A DNA stretch of 27,455 bases, from positions 1-27,455 of the forward strand of contig CAYUEW010000007.1 in NCBI GenBank assembly GCA_964444095.1, written 5' to 3'. This document shows positions 15,585 through 23,070 of this stretch, piece by piece. Below the pieces are notes generated by a model. The model was not told where the DNA came from and did no database searches. It saw nothing but the letters and a program-made list of their open reading frames with translations. The position numbers and the translations under genes were made by a program. This DNA is from JAGLWP01 sp964444095. Its GTDB lineage: Archaea; Nanobdellota; Nanobdellia; Pacearchaeales; GW2011-AR1. Every line of letters begins with the position of its first letter. The stretch's first letter is position 1.

Positions 15585-15935
15585 ATGGGTTTATTTGGTT
15601 CAAGGAAAAAAGATAGGGTGCTTGATTTAACTGAAAAATATAGAAAGCAGTTAGATAAAGGAACTGATTCTACAATAGATTTAACACCTCAAGCGACTAA
15701 TACGAATTCAGGGACTTCTGGGTTGGATTTTTTTGCAGGAATGGCTTCTGCTGCTCAAACTGCTCCAAACACACAAGAAATTGGTTCTGAAAATTATGGC
15801 ACAGATGAAAAGAAAAAGAGATTAGCAAAAAGATTAATAGATATGACAAGCAAGATTGAAGATTTGTCTAATCAAATTTATCACTTGCAACAAAGAATTG
15901 AAGTTTTAGAAAGAAAATCAGGGATGCGTGTTTAG
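15585..15935 (+). CDS. Small protein with disordered middle and C-terminal coiled coil
   Basis: This 116-aa protein has a basic amphipathic start (MGLFGSRKKDRVLDLTEKYRK), a Ser/Thr/Asn/Gln/Gly-rich middle (about residues 30-70, likely disordered), and a C-terminal heptad segment (about 73-112; LIDMTSKIEDLSNQIYHLQQRIEVLERK) typical of a dimeric or trimeric coiled coil. No family is recognised. It is divergently oriented from the four-gene minus-strand cluster across a 77-nt shared promoter region, and its 3' end overlaps the convergent 132-aa gene by 18 nt. Oligomerisation or bridging to the cluster's disordered protein is possible but unproven. Confidence 0.75.
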   Translation: MGLFGSRKKDRVLDLTEKYRKQLDKGTDSTIDLTPQATNTNSGTSGLDFFAGMASAAQTAPNTQEIGSENYGTDEKKKRLAKRLIDMTSKIEDLSNQIYHLQQRIEVLERKSGMRV

Positions 15936-16316
15936 TAATTCAGAAGGAATTCTTTTCCAGATTCCTGGGAAGATTTTTTGTTTTGTAATTATGCTTTTTT
16001 TAACACTGTTGAAAATTGAATATTCTTGTGTTATGAATACTCTTTTCCTTGGTTTTTCTTCTAAAGTTAATTTTGGTATGGTAAATCCCCATCCATGACT
16101 ATGTATGGTCCTTTTTACGAATTTTCCTTCTTTACTTTCTAACGAATTTCCTGCAACATATTCTAATCTTCCTTTTGTTTTGTTATAATAATCGATGTCC
16201 ATACGAGAAAATAGGGGAGCTAAAAGACGGACTTTAATTGGTTTTCTTTCTTTTGAAGGAAGAGGGATTAAACTACAAGAATATTCTAATCCATTTATTT
16301 CAAAATAGTGTTTCAT
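15918..16316 (-). CDS. Hypothetical protein, 132 aa, beta-rich
   Basis: This 132-aa basic protein shows a run of predicted strands (YFEINGLEYSCSLIPLPS, IKVRLLAPLFS, GRLEYVAGN, RTIHSHGWGFTIPKLTL, KRVFITQEYSIF) and no membrane helix. No family is recognised. The start is supported by an AGGTGA Shine-Dalgarno about 8 nt upstream on the minus strand and a TTTTTTAAAGGG TATA-like element further up. Its final 18 nt overlap the end of the convergent coiled-coil gene. Confidence 0.65.
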   Translation of the reverse strand: MKHYFEINGLEYSCSLIPLPSKERKPIKVRLLAPLFSRMDIDYYNKTKGRLEYVAGNSLESKEGKFVKRTIHSHGWGFTIPKLTLEEKPRKRVFITQEYSIFNSVKKSIITKQKIFPGIWKRIPSELLNTHP

Positions 16317-16394
16317 ATAAATTTCACCTATTTTCCCTTTAAAAAATTATGTTTTGCACACAACTTTTATTAATCCTTTTTATTTATGTAATAT

Positions 16395-17681
16395 ATGAAA
16401 GACTTAGGAAAAACTGCAAAAGCATATGCATTGAAGAATGCAATTGCTTATAACGGAAAAGCAAATCCTGGCGCAGTTATTTCTGCTTTATTCAATGAGG
16501 GATTGAAAAAAGAGGATGTTAAAAAATATGCTAAGGAAATTTCTAAGATTGTTAGTGAAGTGAATAAATTATCTTTAGATAAACAGAAAAAAGAATTTGA
16601 GAAAAATAAATCTGTGGTTAGTGAGAGAAAGGTTCGAGAAGGTTTGCCTGACTTGCCTAATGCGAAAAAAGGAAAAGTTGTTATGAGGTTTGCTCCGAGC
16701 GCTTCGGGTCCGTTGCATATAGGACATGCTGCGACAGGGTGCATTTCTTTTTTACTTGCTCAAAAATATGGAGGGAAATTTTACGTAAGAATTGAAGATA
16801 CAAATCCAGAAAATATTTATCCTCAATCTTATAAGATGATTACTAATGAAAGCAAGTGGCTTTTTGACAATAAGGCGAAAATTGTAATCCAATCAGATAG
16901 GATGAAATTGTATTATGCGTATGCAGAAAAATTAATCAAGAAAGCGGCTGCTTATGTTTGTACTTGTTCAGGAGATGATTTTCGTAAATTCGTTGCTGAA
17001 AAGAAGAATTGTCCTTGTAGAGATTTAAGTGTTAAAGAAAATTTAGAAAGGTGGGAAAAAATGTTAGCATCACAGGCGTATACCCAAAAAGGGCACGAGA
17101 ACCTGCAAGCAGGCCCTGATAAATTTTCAAAGAAAATTTCTACTAAGCGCAACAAAAAAGGATTTGGAGAGGGAGAAGCTGTTTTGAGATTTAAATCAGA
17201 TATGACAGACAAAAATCCAGCGATGAGAGATTTTCCTTTAGCGAGAATTAATTTGGCAAATCATGCACGGCAAAAAAAGAAATATAGAGTTTGGCCGTTA
17301 ATGAATCTAGCAGTTACTACAGACGACATTGAAATGAAAATGACACATGTTATTCGAGCAAAAGATCACAGGGATAATGCAGAAAGACAAAGAAAAATTT
17401 ACAAAGCATTGGGATTAGAGAAGCAATTTCCTTGGACGGCTTTTTTAGGACGTATTAAATTTAAAGATTTAGAATTGTCCACAACAAAAATGCGAGAGGC
17501 AATTGAATCTAGAAAATTTAAGGGTTGGGATGATGAAAGATTGCCTACTTTAGCTTCGTTAAAAAAACAAGGATACAAACCAGAAATGTTTTGGAAATTT
17601 GCAGAGAGAGTGGGATTATCTGAAAGTGATAAAACCCTCGATAAAAAAGAATATTTTATTCTATTAAATAGTTTTAAGTAA
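16395..17681 (+). CDS. gltX: Glutamyl-tRNA synthetase, archaeal type, lacking C-terminal anticodon-binding domain
   Basis: This 428-aa protein has the archaeal N-terminal extension (1-90), then the class I catalytic core. The HIGH motif is at 108-111 in FAPSASGPLHIGH, a zinc-binding CxC/CxC pair is at Cys189/191 and Cys206/208, and LSTTKM (361-366) stands for KMSKS, followed by FKGWDDERLPTL, characteristic of archaeal GluRS. The chain stops at residue 428 just after the GLSESDKTLDKKEY segment, where archaeal GluRS/GlnRS usually continue for more than 100 residues as a beta-barrel anticodon-binding domain. The next gene starts 45 nt later, so the missing domain is not encoded in another frame. 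It charges tRNA-Glu and, if non-discriminating, tRNA-Gln. Confidence 0.93.
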   Translation: MKDLGKTAKAYALKNAIAYNGKANPGAVISALFNEGLKKEDVKKYAKEISKIVSEVNKLSLDKQKKEFEKNKSVVSERKVREGLPDLPNAKKGKVVMRFAPSASGPLHIGHAATGCISFLLAQKYGGKFYVRIEDTNPENIYPQSYKMITNESKWLFDNKAKIVIQSDRMKLYYAYAEKLIKKAAAYVCTCSGDDFRKFVAEKKNCPCRDLSVKENLERWEKMLASQAYTQKGHENLQAGPDKFSKKISTKRNKKGFGEGEAVLRFKSDMTDKNPAMRDFPLARINLANHARQKKKYRVWPLMNLAVTTDDIEMKMTHVIRAKDHRDNAERQRKIYKALGLEKQFPWTAFLGRIKFKDLELSTTKMREAIESRKFKGWDDERLPTLASLKKQGYKPEMFWKFAERVGLSESDKTLDKKEYFILLNSFK

Positions 17682-17725
17682 AGAAACATTTTTAAAGAAC
17701 ATTCGATTTGTAGAATTAGTTAAAT

Positions 17726-18193
17726 ATGAAAAGAGGCTATATGATACAAAACAAAAAAGGGTTGTCTGCAATCATAACCACTCTTCTAGTTGTTCTTGTG
17801 GTTTTAGTAGCAGTTGGAATTGTTTGGGCAGTTGTAAGAAATTTGGTTACCAGCGGAGCAGAGGGAGTGGAATTGAGTGCTAAATGTTTAAATGTTGATG
17901 TAAGTGCAACAGTAGTAAATTGTAATGTTCCTACTGCATGTAATATTACTTTAACAAGAACTGGCTCTGAAACTGACGCACTTGCAGGAGTAAAACTTGT
18001 CTTTAGAGATTCTGTAAACATAGAAAGTTCATCTGTTATTGATCAAGCAGGAGATGTAGAAAAATTAGTAGGAAAAAGAATAACAAGTTTGGATAGTACT
18101 GTTACAGCACCAGACTCATTAGAAGTTACTCCTTACTTTACAGATGCATCAGGCAGTGAACAACTTTGTGCAACAACAATTAAAGAATTTTAA
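17726..18193 (+). CDS. Archaeal type IV pilin-like protein (class III signal peptide)
   Basis: This 155-aa protein begins with a short basic leader and a likely preflagellin/prepilin peptidase site (KKG12 before LSAIITTLL), directly followed by a hydrophobic helix of about 20 residues (LVVLVVLVAVGIVW). This is the arrangement of archaeal type IV pilins and archaellin-like proteins. The remaining 115 residues are Thr/Ser/Val-rich and beta-like, with cysteines at 54, 66, 72 and near 149 that could form disulfides outside the cell. An alternative ATG at 17741 (MIQNKKG) would shorten the leader. TTTTTAAAG about 27-35 nt upstream may be the TATA box. No pilus assembly ATPase is nearby, so it may be a minor pilin. 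Confidence 0.8.
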   Translation: MKRGYMIQNKKGLSAIITTLLVVLVVLVAVGIVWAVVRNLVTSGAEGVELSAKCLNVDVSATVVNCNVPTACNITLTRTGSETDALAGVKLVFRDSVNIESSSVIDQAGDVEKLVGKRITSLDSTVTAPDSLEVTPYFTDASGSEQLCATTIKEF

Positions 18194-19362
18194 TTTTTAA
18201 TTATATATATTTCATCATTCTTTCTTACTTGGGGTAATTTGATTCCTATTTCATCACCTTTCTTTGCTTTTTGAATAGATTTATTTTTCATTTCAATACT
18301 TTTAATTTGGGATTTTTCTATTCCAGTTGTTTTTCCCACAACAATTATTTTATCTCCAACTTTTAATGGGGAGACAAGTTTGACTGATGCTACATTAAGT
18401 TTTGAAAAATAATGTGTGACTTTTCCGACGAAGTGTTTTTTTTCTGTGGCTTCGCTGTTTTCTGTGTTTGTAAAATCATCTGAAGTTGGAAGTTTAATAT
18501 AAAAACCAGAAGAGAATTTTCTGTTGTATACTTTCTGCAATTCTTCTATTTCTTCTTTTATTTCTGATTTGGAAAGTTTTTTCTCTAATGCTTTTTTGTA
18601 AACTCTTACAACAGTATCTACATAACGCGCATCTCGATTTCTCCCTTCTATTTTGAAAGCTTTAATTCCTGCTTTTTTCATTTTTTCTATGAAAGGGAGA
18701 GTGCATAAATCTTTAGCCGAGAAAATTTTATTATTTTGTACGTTCAATTGATTTCCTTCATCATCTTTAACAGTATATTCCCGTCTGCAGGGTTGTAAAC
18801 ATTCTCCTCTATTTGCAGATTTGTTAAATAAGAATTGAGAAGTAAAGCACCTTCCAGAAACTGCGACGCACATTGCTCCATGGGCAAAACATTCTATATC
18901 AATTACCTTAGAAATTTCTTTAATTTGTTTTAAATTTAATTCTCGTGCAAGAACGATTCTTTTTGCTCCTAATTTTTTATAAAATTTTGCGGATTCAGTG
19001 TTTGATACAGATGCTTGTGTGGATATGAAAAAAGGGATTTTGTATTTTTTGCATAATTGAATAACTGCTAAATCCCAGCAAATTATCGCATCAACTTTAT
19101 CTTTAATTTTTTTAATTAAACTTTCTAATTTTTTTATTTCTTGACTATAAATTATTGTATTTAATGTTAAGTATCTTTTGACATTTTTGGGTTTACAGAT
19201 TTTTTCTATTTTGTTTAAATCTTCTATTGTAAAATTCTTTGCATTTGCCCTCATTGAAAATTCTTTTAATCCGAAATAAACTGCATTTGCCCCTGCGTTT
19301 ATTCCTGCTACGAGCATGGGGAAATTGCCTGCAGGTGCCAAAAGTTCGTATTTTGTTTTCAT
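18190..19362 (-). CDS. U32-family protein, RNA hydroxylase-like (TrhP/RlhA group)
   Basis: This 390-aa protein starts with the U32 family pattern ELLAPAGNFPMLVAGINAGANAVYFG and carries the U32 signature ECFAHGAMCVAVSGRC, with Cys165, Cys172, Cys188 and Cys192, the set that binds a 4Fe-4S cluster in characterised members. A C-terminal beta-barrel-like domain (about 310-390) is present. Members formerly called peptidases include TrhP (tRNA wobble 5-hydroxyuridine), RlhA (23S rRNA hydroxycytidine) and the UbiU/UbiV hydroxylases; they appear to use prephenate or another non-O2 donor. RNA hydroxylation is the likely role here, but the target is not inferable. The stop overlaps the convergent pilin stop by 4 nt. 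Confidence 0.9.
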   Translation of the reverse strand: MKTKYELLAPAGNFPMLVAGINAGANAVYFGLKEFSMRANAKNFTIEDLNKIEKICKPKNVKRYLTLNTIIYSQEIKKLESLIKKIKDKVDAIICWDLAVIQLCKKYKIPFFISTQASVSNTESAKFYKKLGAKRIVLARELNLKQIKEISKVIDIECFAHGAMCVAVSGRCFTSQFLFNKSANRGECLQPCRREYTVKDDEGNQLNVQNNKIFSAKDLCTLPFIEKMKKAGIKAFKIEGRNRDARYVDTVVRVYKKALEKKLSKSEIKEEIEELQKVYNRKFSSGFYIKLPTSDDFTNTENSEATEKKHFVGKVTHYFSKLNVASVKLVSPLKVGDKIIVVGKTTGIEKSQIKSIEMKNKSIQKAKKGDEIGIKLPQVRKNDEIYIIKN

Positions 19363-19371
19363 TTGGATTGA

Positions 19372-20292
19372 TTAAATTACTTTAGAACGCTTTAATATTA
19401 CAAACATTAATGCCCACAAGCCAACAACTGTTAAGCCGAGTATAACTAAAATATTTGGCGAAGTTTGTGAAGGTAAAATTATATTCATTCCATAAACACC
19501 TGCAATTAATGTTGGAATCGTGAGAAAGATTGTGAAAAGAGTAAGAATTGTAACTTTTTTATTCAAGTCGTTAGAGAGTTTTGTTGAGAAGTATTCTCTC
19601 ATATTTGAAATTGATTTTAGTGTGTTTCCACAAAGAGTTAATGTTTCATTTAAATCAATAATTAAATCTTCTAAAATATCCTCATCTTTTTTGAAAAGTT
19701 TAATTGTTTTGTCCCGCAAAACTCGGCGATATGTTTGAATCATTGCTCCGAATGAAGAAATATATTGATTTAGTTTGTCTTCTTCTCTAATTAAACCCAC
19801 AATGTCTCTGTCTGTTAATTTGTTCAGGTCTTTTTTATTTTTTTTTGTATTTCGAAGAGTTTTTCTTACAGAAAGTTCAAACATTCTGGATGAGAGGAAT
19901 AGTAATTTTAATAGGATTCTTGAAAAAGAAATCTTTTCTGTAGGATTTTTAGTTTGTGAAAGTTTTTCGATTATTTCTAAAGGATATTTGGAAACTGTTA
20001 CAAAGAGGTCGGCTGAGTAAATAACCAAGAAAGAGGAATCATATTCTGATGCTATGTTTTCTGTTGGAGCGTTTAAATAAATATACACCTTTTTGTCTTC
20101 TATCTCAAATCTCGGATTTTCATGTATGTCCAAACCGTCGATTAAATTATCTTTAGATAGATTAAATTCTTTAGTCAAAAAGTTTATTTCTTCATCTGTG
20201 GGATTTATTACTCTCACCCAGCATCCTTTTGAGTAGTCTTTTACTGGCGTGAATTCTCTTTCGTCTTTCTTTTTTAGTAAATATTTTATCAT
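19372..20292 (-). CDS. corA: CorA-family divalent metal ion channel/transporter
   Basis: This 306-aa protein has the CorA layout: an alpha/beta cytoplasmic domain (about 1-130), long charged helices (about 130-245) and two membrane helices at the C-terminus (about 250-266 and 280-301), with the signature YGMN at 267-270 at the end of the first helix, and a basic cytoplasmic tail. CorA assembles as a pentamer that conducts Mg2+ (in some members Co2+ or Ni2+). It is followed after 9 nt by the U32 gene on the same strand, so the two may be co-transcribed without an obvious functional link. Confidence 0.94.
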   Translation of the reverse strand: MIKYLLKKKDEREFTPVKDYSKGCWVRVINPTDEEINFLTKEFNLSKDNLIDGLDIHENPRFEIEDKKVYIYLNAPTENIASEYDSSFLVIYSADLFVTVSKYPLEIIEKLSQTKNPTEKISFSRILLKLLFLSSRMFELSVRKTLRNTKKNKKDLNKLTDRDIVGLIREEDKLNQYISSFGAMIQTYRRVLRDKTIKLFKKDEDILEDLIIDLNETLTLCGNTLKSISNMREYFSTKLSNDLNKKVTILTLFTIFLTIPTLIAGVYGMNIILPSQTSPNILVILGLTVVGLWALMFVILKRSKVI

Positions 20293-20424
20293 TTATACAT
20301 AACAAAGATTAAGTTTAAAAAGTCTTTTCTCTCGTTATTTTTATGATAGCTGATAAAATTGGGAGTTATCCCCATCACCAATAGAATTGTTGATTTTTTT
20401 AGCTGTGCTTGTGTTTCTAATAAG

Positions 20425-20433
20425 TTTTTTATA
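20425..20433 (+). promoter_or_regulatory. TATA box of tRNA-His (and probably of the downstream hisS transcript)
   Basis: TTTTTTATA ends 25 nt before the tRNA-His 5' end at 20458. No other TATA-like element is free between the tRNA and the gene starting at 20547. Confidence 0.5.
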
Positions 20434-20457
20434 CCATATTTGACTGAATTAAATAAT

Positions 20458-20529
20458 GGTGGATGTAGTTTAATGGTAGAACGTGTGGTTGTGGTCCGCA
20501 AAACGAGAGTTCAATTCTCTCCTTTCACC
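20458..20529 (+). tRNA. tRNA-His (GTG) with encoded G-1
   Basis: A cloverleaf is formed with acceptor GTGGATG/CTTTCAC (one U-U mismatch and one G-U pair), D-arm GTTTAATGGTAGAAC, anticodon stem TGTGG/CCGCA around loop TTGTGGT, giving anticodon GTG, and T-arm GAGAG/CTCTC. An extra G at 20458 faces discriminator C at 20529, the G-1:C73 identity pair of tRNA-His, here encoded in the DNA. CCA is not encoded. The next gene begins 17 nt downstream. Confidence 0.95.
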
Positions 20530-20546
20530 CTTTTGGAGAAAAGAGA

Positions 20547-20780
20547 ATGAAAACAGAAAATAAATCAAAAATAAAAGAATCTTTGCTGAAATCGAAAAAG
20601 ATAATATTTAAATTTTGGGAAATCTATCTAATAGCTGTGGGGATAGGATTAATTGTAACAGGGTTATCTCTTTTAGCAAAAAAACCTCTTGAATTAATTT
20701 TTCCTGGGTTTATAATCTTAGCTTTTGGTGCAATTATTATGGCGATTAATTCAATTAAAGATCAGGAAAACAAAAAATGA
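20547..20780 (+). CDS. Small two-helix membrane protein upstream of hisS
   Basis: This 77-aa protein has a basic cytoplasmic start (KSKIKESLLKSKKIIFKF), two membrane helices (about residues 26-44 and 50-67) and a short charged C-terminus. No family is recognised. A GGAGAAAAGAG stretch precedes the ATG as a ribosome binding site. Its stop overlaps the hisS ATG by 4 nt (ATGA), so the two genes should be translationally coupled. A role next to HisRS is not obvious; it may be an unrelated passenger. Confidence 0.65.
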   Translation: MKTENKSKIKESLLKSKKIIFKFWEIYLIAVGIGLIVTGLSLLAKKPLELIFPGFIILAFGAIIMAINSIKDQENKK

Positions 20781-21907
20781 AAACAGATTTAGTTAAAGGG
20801 TTTAAGGATTATTCTGAAGAAGAAGCTCGTAGACGGGCGAATATTAAAAATGTATTAGCTGAGACTTTTGAGAGTTATGGATTTAATCCTGTTGAGGCGC
20901 CGATGGTTGAGTATGAGAGTTTTGTGAAGGGTGAGAATGAGAAGGACGAGGCAGTGTCTGATATTTTTAAGTTAAAAGATAAGGGCAAAAGAAAACTTGC
21001 GTTGAGATATGAGTTCACTTTTCAATTGAAGCGATTGGCGCAGAATAAAAAGTTGCCGTATAGGAGATATCAAATTGGCGAGGTTTTTCGGGACGAGCCT
21101 GTGACTTCTAATAGATACAGGCAGTTTACACAATGCGATGTTGATGTTGTTGGTTCTACAATAAAAGATGAGGCAGAAATACTTGTGATTACAAGTAAGA
21201 TTTTTCAAAGATTGGGAATTCCTGTGAAAATTCTTGTGGGGAATAGGAAATTATTAAATGAAATTTTGGACGAGCAGAAGATTGACAAGAAGTATAAAGA
21301 GCAAGTTTTGAGAGAGATTGATAAATTGGATAAACAACCAGAGAAAGAGATTCGGGCGAGTTTGAAAAAATTTGGGGCAGAAAAGATTTTAACTTTGCTG
21401 AAAAAGCCCGCGACGTATTTTAAGAAATATAATGCTTATGCAGATGTTGAGGAGTTGAGAAAATATTGTGGGTTTTATGGCGTGAAGATTGTGTTTGTTC
21501 CGAATCTGGTTCGCGGTTTGAGTTATTATAATGGAAATGTTTTTGAGATAAAAAGTTCAGCGATGAAAGAAACTATTTGTGCTGGGGGGGCATATCAAAT
21601 TAATAATATGCAATCTGTTGGAATTTCTTTTGGGATTGACAGGATTGAAAAGTTGGCGAAGATTTCAGACGAGAAAGATGATATGCTTGTTATTAGTATT
21701 GGGCAGGACAAGGAAGCAATAAAGTTAGCAGAAAAGCTCAGAGAACAGGGCAAAAAGGTTATGATTTATTACGGCAAGCCGTCAAAGGCATTAGAATATG
21801 CAAATGCAAAAAAGATTGGCGAAGTAATTTTTGTTGGTAAGGAAGAAGTTACTAGTGGAAAGTTCAAGGTGAAGGATATGGCGAGCGGGAATGAAAGTAG
21901 ACTATAA
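20777..21907 (+). CDS. hisS: Histidyl-tRNA synthetase
   Basis: This 376-aa class II synthetase is shorter than most HisRS (about 410-430 aa). Motif 1 is the YGFNPVEAPMVEYESF region (34-49); motif 2 contains FRDE (104-107) followed by RYRQFTQCDVDVVG; the His-specific motif LVRGLSYYNGNVFEI (244-258) keeps the catalytic Arg246 but differs from the usual LVRGLDYYTG; the second His motif reads GGAY (270-273) instead of GGRY; motif 3 is VGISFGIDRI. A C-terminal alpha/beta anticodon-binding domain (about 300-376) is present but compact. The gene follows tRNA-His and a coupled 77-aa membrane protein gene, so enzyme and substrate tRNA may come from one transcript. Confidence 0.95.
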   Translation: MKTDLVKGFKDYSEEEARRRANIKNVLAETFESYGFNPVEAPMVEYESFVKGENEKDEAVSDIFKLKDKGKRKLALRYEFTFQLKRLAQNKKLPYRRYQIGEVFRDEPVTSNRYRQFTQCDVDVVGSTIKDEAEILVITSKIFQRLGIPVKILVGNRKLLNEILDEQKIDKKYKEQVLREIDKLDKQPEKEIRASLKKFGAEKILTLLKKPATYFKKYNAYADVEELRKYCGFYGVKIVFVPNLVRGLSYYNGNVFEIKSSAMKETICAGGAYQINNMQSVGISFGIDRIEKLAKISDEKDDMLVISIGQDKEAIKLAEKLREQGKKVMIYYGKPSKALEYANAKKIGEVIFVGKEEVTSGKFKVKDMASGNESRL

Positions 21908-21942
21908 TAATTCTTAAAAAGTTTGGAGAATTTTATTTTTTT

Positions 21943-22269
21943 ATGAGAAATAGGGGGACAGAGGTCCTATTCATAATTGTAATCTTTTTAGTATTTATTT
22001 GTGGAGGAGTAGTTTATCTTATTAAGTTTTATTTGAATTCATCACCAAATTTTTATGCTTTAACTGCTCTCCTTTTGGGAGTTTTGATTCTTATTCTCTT
22101 TTATGATAAAATTGAATCAGTGGAGTTGGATAAGCTTAAAATTGTAATTAAGCAAAAAGAGGCTAGAAAAGAGTTTAATAAAGTTGGAGAAGATGACCAT
22201 ATGGTAGAAATAATTAAAAAAAGGTCTGGTACTAGTATAAAGAGTATAAGAGTAGGAGATGATTTTTAG
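21943..22269 (+). CDS. Two-helix membrane protein with cytoplasmic tail, unknown
   Basis: This 108-aa protein has two hydrophobic helices (about residues 7-29 and 36-54) and a charged C-terminal half (LDKLKIVIKQKEARKEFNKV) expected in the cytoplasm. No family is recognised. GGAG about 18 nt upstream and a CTTAAAAAG element before it may provide RBS and TATA. It is the first of three closely packed unknown genes (21943-23070), so it probably works with the soluble 226-aa protein that follows. Confidence 0.65.
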   Translation: MRNRGTEVLFIIVIFLVFICGGVVYLIKFYLNSSPNFYALTALLLGVLILILFYDKIESVELDKLKIVIKQKEARKEFNKVGEDDHMVEIIKKRSGTSIKSIRVGDDF

Positions 22270-22270
22270 A

Positions 22271-22948
22271 ATGGTAAAATATGATAAGAAAAAGTTAAAA
22301 GAATTTAATGAAGCAACTATTAAAGAATATAATCAAAGTTTGTTTCTAGATAAAGTCACTAATGTAAGACTAACAAATAAAACAGATGGGAATTTTACTC
22401 AAATCGGAATGAAGTTTTTATTTGAAGAAGATATGTTTGTTTTTCAAAATTATACACCACGGCTTCCAGGATTAGGTAGGGCTGTCTCATTGGGGGAAAG
22501 AGATTTTTTTATTAAAACATTAATTGAAGATGTAAGGATAGAGAAAATAAAGATAAAGAAGAGAGATTTTAATCCTGAGAATCTTAGAAAATATTTGAAA
22601 CATTTTAAACAAAATATTCTAATTCCAGTAGAATTGCAATCAAATATTTTTAATAGTAAGATGTTAAATCACATAGAATTTACTAGTGAAGGAATGAAAT
22701 TTGATTTTTCTCATAAACTGATTCCTGTTCCAACTAAGATTCTTAAGAATAAAGTTATTATTTTTGATGAGCTATCTTTGATTTGGGAGAAAGAAGTTTT
22801 CAAAAACAAGTTTTCAGAAGAAGATGAGAAAATAGATGTACAAGTAGAGGAGATTCCTTCTGAAGGAAAGGCGGAAATTCTTGTTAGAAGTGTGAATAAG
22901 ATTCATTATTTTCCAGAATATATTAAAATTTTAGATATTGAAGAATGA
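22271..22948 (+). CDS. Soluble hypothetical protein, 225 aa
   Basis: The preferred start is the ATG at 22271, one nucleotide after the stop of the preceding gene; an in-frame ATG at 22259 would overlap it and add four residues. The protein has no membrane helix. It is rich in Lys, Phe and Ile and shows a mixed alpha/beta pattern, with strand-like stretches (FTQIGMKFLFEEDMFVFQNY, VIIFDELSLIWEKEVF, AEILVRSVNKIHYFPEYIKIL). I do not recognise a family. The stop codon overlaps the ATG of a short downstream membrane ORF by 4 nt, so the three genes form an operon. Confidence 0.65.
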   Translation: MVKYDKKKLKEFNEATIKEYNQSLFLDKVTNVRLTNKTDGNFTQIGMKFLFEEDMFVFQNYTPRLPGLGRAVSLGERDFFIKTLIEDVRIEKIKIKKRDFNPENLRKYLKHFKQNILIPVELQSNIFNSKMLNHIEFTSEGMKFDFSHKLIPVPTKILKNKVIIFDELSLIWEKEVFKNKFSEEDEKIDVQVEEIPSEGKAEILVRSVNKIHYFPEYIKILDIEE

Positions 22949-23070
22949 AAACACAATGGCACAGAGATAGAATCGATGAATTAAAGCATAAGCTTACGAA
23001 TATCCTTTGGCAAATGACTTGGCTGGGTACAGCATTTTTAGCTTTATTTTCATTAATATATTTAGTTTGA
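22945..23070 (+). CDS. 41-aa one-helix membrane ORF ending at an in-frame TGA; possible broken gene
   Basis: The ATG overlaps the preceding TGA (ATGA). The 41 residues comprise a charged N-terminus (KTQWHRDRIDELKHKL) and a hydrophobic helix (WLGTAFLALFSLIYLV) and stop at TGA 23068-23070. The same frame continues for 33 codons to TAA at 23170-23172 with a second clear membrane helix (ILLVIVTIFLFLNF) and a basic end (RKLLRKKRPV), so the natural product is probably a two-helix hairpin of 75 or more residues interrupted by one stop. A run of eight A at 23154-23161 then links by a -1 shift to another coding-like stretch (KELNEEIEKNYDILLGGKNK). Decay, sequencing error or recoding are all possible. 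Confidence 0.5.
   Translation: MKTQWHRDRIDELKHKLTNILWQMTWLGTAFLALFSLIYLV

Noticed and set aside
20289..20458. Minus-strand frame and a possible box C/D sRNA upstream of tRNA-His
   Set aside because: The frame runs across tRNA-His. The ATGATAG/CTGA boxes are only about one nucleotide apart, leaving no guide region.
22945..23070. Selenocysteine or reassigned TGA
   Set aside because: TGA ends neighbouring genes normally. No SECIS-like hairpin is evident, and the position after a membrane helix does not look like a redox site.
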